Shown one piece after another: positions 1-5,320 of a stretch of 5,320 nt of DNA (positions are counted from its first letter, which is position 1; every line of letters begins with the position of its first letter). Below the pieces are notes generated by a model. The model made no database searches and was not told the origin of the DNA. It was given only the letters and a program-made list of their open reading frames with translations. Source of the stretch: CAZCBD01 sp964496755 (GTDB taxonomy: Bacteria; Bacteroidota; Ignavibacteria; Ignavibacteriales; Melioribacteraceae); the NCBI GenBank assembly GCA_964496755.1, contig CAZCBD010000180.1, positions 1-5,320 of the forward strand, given 5' to 3'. The position numbers and the translations under genes were made by a program.

Positions 1-238
1 CCAACATTGCTACAACAGATAAATAGATAAAACGTTTCTGCAAATAATCGGCGGCTATCCAGTAAGCAACGATTATTTCGAATAAAATCAAAATCGAAAG
101 AAATATTTTATTCAAGGAAATGCCAAAGCCGATAAGCTCTTCAAACAAACTTACGGTTGCGTTAAAATCGAACAATTTCAGCAATGCGGAAATTAAAAAA
201 ATAAATGCCACCGAATATTTTATTATACTTTTAATCAT
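1..238 (-). CDS. MauE/DoxX-like membrane protein, N-terminal part (runs off left edge)
   Basis: Translating the minus strand from the ATG at 238 gives 79 uninterrupted residues up to the window edge, so the gene is partial with its 3' end missing. The protein begins MIKSIIKYSVAFIFLISALL. A first hydrophobic helix (about residues 5-22) ends in LLKLFD, with Lys21 and Asp24. A second helix (about 44-62) contains Glu54 in LFEII, and a third begins near 70. This helix, K-L-x-D, then helix-with-Glu pattern is what I associate with MauE/DoxX-type proteins, small four-helix membrane proteins linked to thiol redox chemistry; that is recognition by eye. The start is fixed by an ATGA overlap with the stop of the upstream gene (TGA 237-235). 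No Shine-Dalgarno sequence is visible, so translation is probably coupled. The context suggests a redox partner for an exported peptide, which is inference. An unrelated short membrane protein is the alternative. Confidence 0.72.
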   Translation of the reverse strand, partial: MIKSIIKYSVAFIFLISALLKLFDFNATVSLFEELIGFGISLNKIFLSILILFEIIVAYWIAADYLQKRFIYLSVVAML

Positions 239-903
239 AACGAGCTTAAAAACATTGTTAGTGCAAAAGATAAAATCAAAATACCAATCCACGTACCCAG
301 CGAATAAATTAAAGCATCGGTTTTTTCCAACTTACCGGTTTTATGCAAACCTCGGTACACAATAAAAATCCACAAAAACTCGAACGGATTTATTTTACCA
401 AGCAAGGCAAAAACAATTTCGGAATAATTTTCACGCGGTAAAAAATTTGTAATTGCAAGAGGAATAAAACTTAAAGTATCTGCGGTAATTGAACTGCCCG
501 GTAAAAAATAGAGATAGAAAAATTTTATTACATCAACCGAAAGCAACGCCAGCAAGGCAAAAGCGGTAATCCTAAAAATTTCTTTGAAAGGAATTTCGAT
601 ATATTTTAACATCAAAGGTAACTGAATTAAAAATGCCACGAAAGAAATTCTTAGCCAAATGGTTAACGGAGTAATTAAATAACCCCACAATTGAAATTTC
701 TTTGTCAGATCAAAAATTTGATCTATTCTATCTGCCTCCAACTGCTCGCCGTAAATGGCATAATAAACATCTCTGGTAATTATAAATTTCTGGAAAGCAT
801 AAGATAAAATTACAGTGATGAACGTAATCAGTAAATAAAGCTGCCAAGTTTCCAGTACTCGCTTATCTTTTTTATCGGATGAAATAGCCAAAGTATTATT
901 CAT
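235..903 (-). CDS. Five-helix integral membrane protein, Yip1-like
   Basis: This encodes about 222 residues beginning MNNTLAISSDKK. Hydrophobic segments, numbered from this start, lie at about 21-42, 73-99, 110-134, 162-183 and 202-221, giving five predicted membrane helices with no signal peptide and no soluble domain. The stretch from 168 to 187 (GKINPF, then a hydrophobic run to YRGL) followed by a short basic linker and a final helix with a Trp resembles the end of Yip1-domain proteins, where an N-P-F motif precedes the fourth helix. This resemblance is weak, and the biochemical role of bacterial Yip1-like proteins is poorly known. An upstream in-frame ATG at 924 would add seven residues. 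I prefer 903 because GGTGG lies 6 nt before it and because it overlaps the exporter stop by only 8 nt. The gene's stop overlaps the next start as ATGA. Its position between exporter and MauE/DoxX-like gene suggests an accessory membrane component of the same system. Confidence 0.8.
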   Translation of the reverse strand: MNNTLAISSDKKDKRVLETWQLYLLITFITVILSYAFQKFIITRDVYYAIYGEQLEADRIDQIFDLTKKFQLWGYLITPLTIWLRISFVAFLIQLPLMLKYIEIPFKEIFRITAFALLALLSVDVIKFFYLYFLPGSSITADTLSFIPLAITNFLPRENYSEIVFALLGKINPFEFLWIFIVYRGLHKTGKLEKTDALIYSLGTWIGILILSFALTMFLSSL

Positions 904-3118
904 TTTCAACCACCATATTTTCATAAATAGATTCTTTTAAATTCCACATTTTATTAAAATAGCCTCCGGTAGAGATCAATTTTTGCGGAGTACCTTCCTG
1001 CGAAATTGTTCCGTTGGCAAGCACATAAACATAATCTGTTTTTATAATTGAGTTCAGGTTATGCGTAATTAAAAGAACCGCATTTTGTTTGGAATAATTT
1101 TTAATCACATCAAAAATCATTTTTTCCAATTCTATATCTATGCCGCTTAAACCTTCATCAACAATTAAAACTTTCGGATCATTCAGTAAAGCCCGCGTAA
1201 TAGAGATTAATTGTTTTTCTCCTCCGGAAAGTTCGCGACCTTCTTCGCCAATAAGAGTTGCCAAACCGTAATCAAATCTTTGATAAAACTCGGTTAAACC
1301 AAGTTCATTTATTTTGTAGGATAATCTTGACAAAACTTCGAAGTTTGTTTTTTCCAAAGAGTCACTGTTCTCAATTGGTTTTTCATTTTCTTGAAATGTT
1401 CTGCCTATTAAAATATTTTCGGCAATAGTTCCGTTAAAAATTTTTATTGTTTGAGGAACCACTCCAATACTGTTCCTATAATCTTCAAGCTGAATATTAC
1501 TACCCAATAAATCATCTACGTAAAGCTCTCCTTTATTTAGTAAATATTTTCTTTGCAAAATTTGCACAATAGTGGTTTTGCCGCTTCCGCTTGCACCCCA
1601 AAGAGCGGTAATTTTACCACGAGAAATTTTCATATTTAAATTCTCGAATAAAAAATTTCTTCCGTTCCAGCTGAAAGCTGCATTTTCTAATCGTATATTT
1701 TTTTGCAAATTAAATTTTTCATTTCCCGTTTCGTTTTCTTTTTCAACCAAAAGCATATCCATAAGTCTGGTAGTTGCAATTGAAGTTTCTTGCAACACAA
1801 TTGTAGTGTTAACAAAGCGATTAACCGCCGGAAGAATATTTGCCAACAAAGAATAAGCTGCCATCATCTGACCGATTAAAAATTTACCTTCAATAACCCA
1901 AAGTGCACCGCTTGTTAAAATTCCAACAATAATCAGACTGCTAAAAATCTCGGCAAAGAGTGATAAATTATTTTGTGTGAAACCGAGAGTTTTAATTTTC
2001 TCTTGATAATTCCCGAAAAAGAATTGATTTATTTTTGAATATGTATTGCCCGAATTGTAACTGATAATTTCATCAACACCTTTTAGGCTATCGATGTATG
2101 TCGATTCTACCATCGCATAACTTTTCATTACATCATTCTGCTGATTTTTTAATTTCTTCACATTTAAGAATAGCACCAAAGCATAAATAGGAATCAATGC
2201 AAGCGAAAGCCAAGCAAGAAGCGAGGAAAAATAAAACATAAATCCGAATGAAGCAACAATAACAAAAAGATCAATTATCGAAACACCTATAATTTGCAGT
2301 ATTGCCCTTTGAATTCTCATTGCATCGTTCATTCGTGCCGTTATATCGCCTATTTTACGAGTATCAAAAAACTTTTTAGGAAGTTTAAAAAGATGTAAAA
2401 GAAAATCGGTATTAATATTTACATTAACATTTTTATTTAAAATAATTAGAAATCTTTGTCTGAAGTAGCCCGCAAATGATTTGATTAAAAGTATCGATAA
2501 AAGGATAATTCCGCTGTAAATAATTTTTGTAAAATCTTTTTCGGGAATATATTTATCAATTAAAAGTTGCACAAACATTGCCGTAACAAGCCCCAAAGCG
2601 GTATAAACAGTACCGAGAAAAAGAGATTGATAAGCCCATGTTTCTTCCTTTTTTAGGTATTGAAAAACCCAATTGTACCAACGGGGAGTTTCTTTTTTTA
2701 ACAATTCATCTTTAGGTTTTAATAATACAACCGCATTGCTTTTCCAAATTTTCAAAAAATCATTTTTAGAAAGCCAATATTTACCTTTGCCCGGATCGGC
2801 AATAAATATTTTTTCGGGGGTGATTTTATAAACAACAACAAAGTGATTCAACTTTTCGTCAATAACAACGTGAGCAATGCAAGGCATTTTCTCTTTCATT
2901 AAATCTTCATATTTACCACTTGCCCCAAAAGCATCAAAGCCAATTTCGTTTGCCGCATTCACTAAATCCAACATCGTAGAACCGTTAAGGCTTGTGTTAC
3001 ACAATTCCCGAAGATACGGAAGCGATGCATCGCCTTTGTAAAATTTTAAGACCGAAAGCAGAGCTGCCGGTCCGCAATCTTTTTGATCGTATTGTTTAAC
3101 TACCGGATATTTTCCCAT
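896..3118 (-). CDS. Peptidase-containing ABC exporter (C39 protease, membrane domain, ATPase)
   Basis: This 740-residue protein has the length and domain order of bifunctional PCAT/bacteriocin-type exporters, which remove a double-glycine leader in the cytoplasm and pump the mature peptide out of the cell using ATP. Residues 1-135 form the C39 peptidase: Gln9 (oxyanion hole) and Cys15 in QYDQKDCGPAAL, His92 in NHFVVVY, and Asp108 in ADPGKG, so the catalytic set is complete. Residues about 160-430 carry the helices of a type I exporter membrane domain. Residues 475-725 are the ATPase: Walker A GASGSGKT (508-515), Q-loop Gln556 in VVPQ, signature LSGGEKQ (630-636), Walker B LIVDE (651-655), D-loop SGID (658-661) and switch His686. 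All look functional. The usual DEATSALD is DEGLSGID here, and a polar insertion of about 25 residues follows NILIGR (568-573). The ATG is preceded only by a weak GGGAAA. The gene heads a coupled operon with two membrane proteins. The substrate peptide is unknown. Confidence 0.96.
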   Translation of the reverse strand: MGKYPVVKQYDQKDCGPAALLSVLKFYKGDASLPYLRELCNTSLNGSTMLDLVNAANEIGFDAFGASGKYEDLMKEKMPCIAHVVIDEKLNHFVVVYKITPEKIFIADPGKGKYWLSKNDFLKIWKSNAVVLLKPKDELLKKETPRWYNWVFQYLKKEETWAYQSLFLGTVYTALGLVTAMFVQLLIDKYIPEKDFTKIIYSGIILLSILLIKSFAGYFRQRFLIILNKNVNVNINTDFLLHLFKLPKKFFDTRKIGDITARMNDAMRIQRAILQIIGVSIIDLFVIVASFGFMFYFSSLLAWLSLALIPIYALVLFLNVKKLKNQQNDVMKSYAMVESTYIDSLKGVDEIISYNSGNTYSKINQFFFGNYQEKIKTLGFTQNNLSLFAEIFSSLIIVGILTSGALWVIEGKFLIGQMMAAYSLLANILPAVNRFVNTTIVLQETSIATTRLMDMLLVEKENETGNEKFNLQKNIRLENAAFSWNGRNFLFENLNMKISRGKITALWGASGSGKTTIVQILQRKYLLNKGELYVDDLLGSNIQLEDYRNSIGVVPQTIKIFNGTIAENILIGRTFQENEKPIENSDSLEKTNFEVLSRLSYKINELGLTEFYQRFDYGLATLIGEEGRELSGGEKQLISITRALLNDPKVLIVDEGLSGIDIELEKMIFDVIKNYSKQNAVLLITHNLNSIIKTDYVYVLANGTISQEGTPQKLISTGGYFNKMWNLKESIYENMVVENE
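910..914 (-). promoter_or_regulatory. Ribosome binding site for the Yip1-like gene
   Basis: The minus strand reads GGTGG here, one base from GGAGG, and ends 6 nt before the ATG at 903. It lies inside the last codons of the exporter gene, as expected for a coupled overlapping pair. It favours the 903 start over the ATG at 924, which has only A-rich sequence in front of it. Confidence 0.45.
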
Positions 3119-3287
3119 TTAAATTTCCCAAAATTCAACCCAAAATCAATTAACTTGAAAGAACCCATATAACACAATAGAATATAACCAATACCAAATC
3201 AGCATTTTTTGTTAATTCCACATTCAAAAACCCAAAGTACCATCTTGTTTTTCCCAATTTGCTGTTTCCCCAAAAACGAGCACTCGA

Positions 3288-3316
3288 AATAAAAAGAAAG
3301 AGAATGAGAATGTCAA
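3288..3316 (-). promoter_or_regulatory. Candidate sigma70-type promoter for the exporter operon
   Basis: The minus strand has a perfect TTGACA (3316-3311), a 17-nt spacer and TTTATT (3293-3288), which matches TATAAT at four of six positions. Transcription would start near 3281 and leave a leader of about 160 nt before the exporter ATG. A weaker alternative nearer the gene is TTGGTA (3197-3192), 17 nt, TGTTAT (3174-3169). The sequence shows only the matches; activity is inferred. If the host belongs to the Bacteroidota, its main sigma factor may prefer other sequences. Confidence 0.38.
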
Positions 3317-3341
3317 GTGGTTAACATTTTTTTTTGGGAAG

Positions 3342-3375
3342 AAAGTTGATTTTTTCCGAAAGTTAATTTTCCCCG
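3342..3375. repeat. Imperfect 17-bp tandem duplication
   Basis: Two adjacent 17-bp units, 3342-3358 (AAAGTTGATTTTTTCCG) and 3359-3375 (AAAGTTAATTTTCCCCG), agree at 14 of 17 positions. The pair lies upstream of both divergent promoter regions, so a direct-repeat binding site is possible. In sequence this AT-rich, chance or replication slippage is equally possible. Confidence 0.4.
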
Positions 3376-3393
3376 GAATTTATTTTTTTGATG

Positions 3394-3406
3394 TTGAATA
3401 TTTCAA
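3394..3406. repeat. Short inverted repeat, possible operator
   Basis: TTGAA, a 3-bp TAT spacer and TTCAA form a perfect 5-bp inverted repeat, followed 2 nt later by another TTGAA. The position about 170 bp before the SLC13 start could suit a regulator, but a motif this short and AT-rich is expected by chance. Confidence 0.2.
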
Positions 3407-3565
3407 GTTTGAATGACAACAACTTAAACAATAGTGAATACATACAAATAGGAAAGTAAAATTTAAAAATAAAGCACAAAAGAATACATAAAAAATCTTT
3501 CCACTTAACTCTGTTTTTTTTAACTTCCAAATCGTATTGAACATAAAAGTATTAAAACCGATTGC

Positions 3566-3570
3566 GGAGG
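3566..3570 (+). promoter_or_regulatory. Ribosome binding site deciding a TTG start
   Basis: A perfect GGAGG ends 5 nt before the TTG at 3576-3578. The other upstream start codon in this frame, TTG at 3537, has only ATCGTA-type sequence in front. The first in-frame ATG (3693) has no such site and would remove the first membrane helix. The site therefore supports initiation at 3576. Confidence 0.6.
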
Positions 3571-3575
3571 AACTA

Positions 3576-5117
3576 TTGAAAAAAACATTCATTAAAAAAA
3601 ATAGAATAGACTCAAAAAATTTCGGCCGTTATTTTGGTTTGCTTTTGTTTCTTTTAATTTTGTTCTTCTGTGATTTTGAATCCTCGAATAAAATGATAAC
3701 TCGCATGTCTGCCGTAGCTGTTTTAATGGCAACTTGGTGGATAACCGATGCAATTCCATTATTCGCAACCGCATTACTTCCTTTAATTTTATTTCCGCTG
3801 CTCGGCATCCAAAGTGGCAAAGCTACTGCTCCAATTTACATAAACAGCACAATCTTTCTTTTCATCGGTGGGTTTATGATTGCTCTTGTAATGGAAAAAT
3901 GGAATTTACACAAGCGCATTGCTTTGCTGATTATTAATGCGATTGGGAGCAGCCCCTCAAAAATCACTTTAGGTTTTCTGCTATCTTCAGCCTTTTTATC
4001 GATGTGGATTTCGAACACAGCAACAGCAATAATGATGATGCCAATCGGGTTATCGATTATTTTAAAAATAGAAGAGGAATTCGGAAAAAATAAAACACAT
4101 AAATTTAGTGTGGGCTTGCTACTATCAATTGCATACGGTTGCTCATTGGGTGGAATTGCAACTTTAGTAGGCACACCTCCGAATCTTTCATTTTCAAGAA
4201 TCTTTCAAATCACTTTCCCAAATGCCGAAGTTATTTCTTTCAGCCAATGGTTAATGGTTGGTTTGCCAATATCAATAATAATGATATTTATTGTTTGGTT
4301 TTTAATTACAAAAGTATTTTATAAATCGTCAAAAAATATTTTTATCGAAAAAAAATTAATAGCTAACGAATTAAAAAAGCTAGGGAAAATCAGCTTCGAA
4401 GAAAAAGCGGTTTTAATTGTATTTATTTCCACAGCATTATTATGGATTTTCAGAAAAAAGATTGATTTGAGTTTTTTACTTATTCCCGGATGGTCTGAAA
4501 TACTTCCTTTCCCGAAGTTTATTGATGACGGCACAGTAGCAATCTTCATGGCCTTTATAATGTTTTTTATTCCGGCTAAATCATCAGTTTCAAAAGAGAA
4601 AATAATGGGAGTTGACATACTTAAAAAACTACCTTGGGAAATTGTATTATTATTTGGCGGTGGGTTTGCACTGGCAAAGGGTTTTCAAGTTTCCGGATTG
4701 TCTCAATTTATTGGTCAACAGTTTTCAAGTTTCAATAGTATTAGTCCGTTAATAATAATAATTTTCATTTCACTAACAATAACTTTTCTTACGGAACTTA
4801 CATCAAATACAGCAACAACCGAAATGATTTTGCCTGTAATAGCATCAGTTGCGGTAGCTTTGCAAATAAATCCGCTATTGCTAATGATACCGGCAACCAT
4901 TTCCGCATCATGTGCTTTTATGATGCCGGTAGCAACCCCTCCGAATGCTATTGTTTTCGGAAGCAACAGATTAAAAATTTCGGAGATGGCAAAAATCGGA
5001 ATATTGATAAATTTATTAGGTGTAATTATAATTTCATTGCTGTTTTATTTTTTATCCACACAAATTTTAGGTATTGATATCAATACATTTCCCAATTGGG
5101 CAAACTTTGTAAAATAA
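3576..5117 (+). CDS. DASS/SLC13-family sodium-coupled anion (dicarboxylate) symporter
   Basis: From the TTG at 3576 the product has 513 residues and about a dozen hydrophobic segments. It carries the hallmarks of the divalent anion:sodium symporter family: WWITDAIP (54-61) leading into a long hydrophobic stretch, FIGGFMIAL (96-104), a first SNT motif (146-148) followed by VGTPPN (198-203), and a second SNT (410-412) followed by ATPPN (453-457). In the structurally known member VcINDY the two SNT motifs bind sodium and the substrate carboxylates, and the two halves are inverted repeats. Both halves are intact here. There is no TrkA-C insertion of the kind found in many sulfate-type relatives, which favours di- or tricarboxylates such as succinate, but the substrate is inferred. 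A basic N-terminus precedes the first helix (18-34). Starting at TTG 3537 would give 526 residues. The gene is alone on its strand, with a terminator directly behind it. Confidence 0.95.
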   Translation: MKKTFIKKNRIDSKNFGRYFGLLLFLLILFFCDFESSNKMITRMSAVAVLMATWWITDAIPLFATALLPLILFPLLGIQSGKATAPIYINSTIFLFIGGFMIALVMEKWNLHKRIALLIINAIGSSPSKITLGFLLSSAFLSMWISNTATAIMMMPIGLSIILKIEEEFGKNKTHKFSVGLLLSIAYGCSLGGIATLVGTPPNLSFSRIFQITFPNAEVISFSQWLMVGLPISIIMIFIVWFLITKVFYKSSKNIFIEKKLIANELKKLGKISFEEKAVLIVFISTALLWIFRKKIDLSFLLIPGWSEILPFPKFIDDGTVAIFMAFIMFFIPAKSSVSKEKIMGVDILKKLPWEIVLLFGGGFALAKGFQVSGLSQFIGQQFSSFNSISPLIIIIFISLTITFLTELTSNTATTEMILPVIASVAVALQINPLLLMIPATISASCAFMMPVATPPNAIVFGSNRLKISEMAKIGILINLLGVIIISLLFYFLSTQILGIDINTFPNWANFVK

Positions 5118-5148
5118 AAAAGGGAAGTTTATTAAACTCCCCTTTTTT
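5116..5148. terminator. Bidirectional intrinsic terminator
   Basis: The arms 5116-5130 and 5134-5148 pair over 15 positions with one A-C mismatch (5125/5139) around an ATT loop. The core GGG/CCC is flanked by six A on the left and six T on the right. The plus-strand transcript therefore ends in a T tract just after the SLC13 stop. Read the other way, the left A tract becomes a T tract continuing as TATTTTA, so the hairpin can also stop the convergent minus-strand gene that ends at 5177. The left arm begins inside the SLC13 stop codon. Confidence 0.88.
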
Positions 5149-5176
5149 ATTAAACAATTTCATTTAGACATATCTT

Positions 5177-5320
5177 TTATCTTCTTCTTTTATTTCCCAC
5201 TTGCTGTTTGGCATTATTCATTTGTTTAATATCAACCGGTAAGTTGTGATTTTTCAAAAAATATTTTGAGAAATAATCAGCCTTTAACCAGAAAAAATAT
5301 TCCGTCATATTTCCGTATCC
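5177..5320 (-). CDS. C-terminal end of an unidentified protein (runs off right edge)
   Basis: The minus strand is open from the right edge (5320) to a TAA at 5179-5177, giving 47 residues. They begin GYGNMTEYFFWLKADYFSKY and end in a polar, basic tail, KQQVGNKRRR. The codon style matches the other genes, and the frame closes 29 nt before a terminator hairpin facing it, which supports a real gene end. Aromatic-rich YFFW...YFSKYFLK after a Gly-Tyr-Gly is faintly like the last helix of S9-family (prolyl oligopeptidase-type) alpha/beta hydrolases, where the catalytic His-Gly lies just before. The residue that would test this is outside the window, so I leave the function open. Confidence 0.65.
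   Translation of the reverse strand, partial: GYGNMTEYFFWLKADYFSKYFLKNHNLPVDIKQMNNAKQQVGNKRRR

Larger units (their letters stand above)
3119..3575. other. Divergent intergenic region between exporter operon and SLC13 gene
   Basis: About 457 bp separate the two divergent starts, and I find no convincing protein gene or structured RNA gene in them. The exporter side (3119-3290) is G- and T-rich on the minus strand, with G runs at 3116-3114, 3129-3127, 3141-3139, 3166-3164, 3233-3231, 3255-3253 and 3271-3268 and hardly any C runs. The middle (3330-3380) holds a possible hairpin (GGAAGAAA 3337-3344 with TTTTTTCC 3350-3357) and a tandem repeat. The SLC13 side (3395-3560) is A-rich. A weak plus-strand promoter match is TTGAAT, 17 nt, TAGTGA, beginning at 3410. 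I would not rely on it. Confidence 0.6.

Noticed and set aside
120..365. Plus-strand 81-residue reading frame
   Set aside because: It is antisense to two well-supported overlapping minus-strand genes, and its product has no recognisable pattern.
1572..1856. Plus-strand 94-residue reading frame
   Set aside because: It lies wholly inside the exporter gene opposite the Walker A region, whose protein is unmistakable on the other strand.
3114..3166. Possible G-quadruplex in the exporter leader (four GGG runs on the minus strand)
   Set aside because: The gaps between runs are 10, 9 and 22 nt, longer than stable three-tier quadruplexes usually allow.
3146..3205. Minus-strand 19-codon hydrophobic frame beginning MLIWYWLYSIVLYG
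   Set aside because: There is no ribosome binding site, it overlaps a weak promoter match, and such peptides arise by chance in T-rich DNA.
3277..3286. CGAG/CTCG pair near the proposed transcription start
   Set aside because: The arms are 4 bp with a 2-nt gap, too small for a stable hairpin, and not a known operator.
3380..3592. Minus-strand 70-residue reading frame with several Cys residues, upstream of the exporter operon
   Set aside because: It overlaps the start of the SLC13 gene in antisense, has no clear ribosome binding site, contains no double-glycine site and reads like translated AT-rich intergenic DNA. It is a tempting precursor candidate only because of its position.
3836..4174. 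Minus-strand 112-residue reading frame, with other antisense frames at 4319-4618 and 4715-4966
   Set aside because: All lie opposite conserved DASS-family motifs, including the SNT and TPPN segments, and are shadows of that gene.

Overview
The window is AT-rich DNA with tightly packed, partly overlapping genes. It looks like a bacterial chromosome, most plausibly from the Bacteroidota/Ignavibacteriota side of the tree. That placement is an inference from base composition, gene types and the style of the C39-ABC cassette; no ribosomal or other marker gene is present to prove it. I see no tRNA, rRNA, CRISPR array or insertion sequence.

Left part (1-3118, minus strand): a three-gene unit transcribed leftwards. 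The first gene (896-3118) is a complete peptidase-containing ABC exporter: a C39 cysteine protease domain, a membrane domain and an ATPase in one chain. This class cuts the leader off a double-glycine peptide and exports the remainder. Its stop overlaps by 8 nt the start of a five-helix membrane protein that resembles the Yip1 group (235-903). That gene in turn shares an ATGA stop/start with a membrane protein that runs off the left edge (1-238) and looks like the MauE/DoxX redox-associated family. The overlaps imply translational coupling. The three products are probably membrane partners in maturing and exporting a peptide, perhaps a disulfide-containing one. No precursor peptide is visible.

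Middle (3119-3575): a divergent intergenic region of about 457 bp. It holds a sigma70-like promoter facing the exporter operon (TTGACA, 17-bp spacer, TTTATT), which implies a leader RNA of roughly 160 nt with spaced GGG runs. It also has an imperfect 17-bp tandem repeat, small inverted repeats and a GGAGG ribosome binding site in front of a TTG start.

Right part (3576-5148, plus strand): a complete DASS/SLC13-type sodium-coupled anion symporter with both SNT motifs and both TPPN motifs, probably for di- or tricarboxylates. A strong hairpin terminator with A and T flanks follows at once. It also faces the end of a convergent minus-strand gene, of which only the last 47 codons are in the window (5177-5320). 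That fragment is unidentified, with a faint resemblance to the C-terminus of S9-type peptidases.
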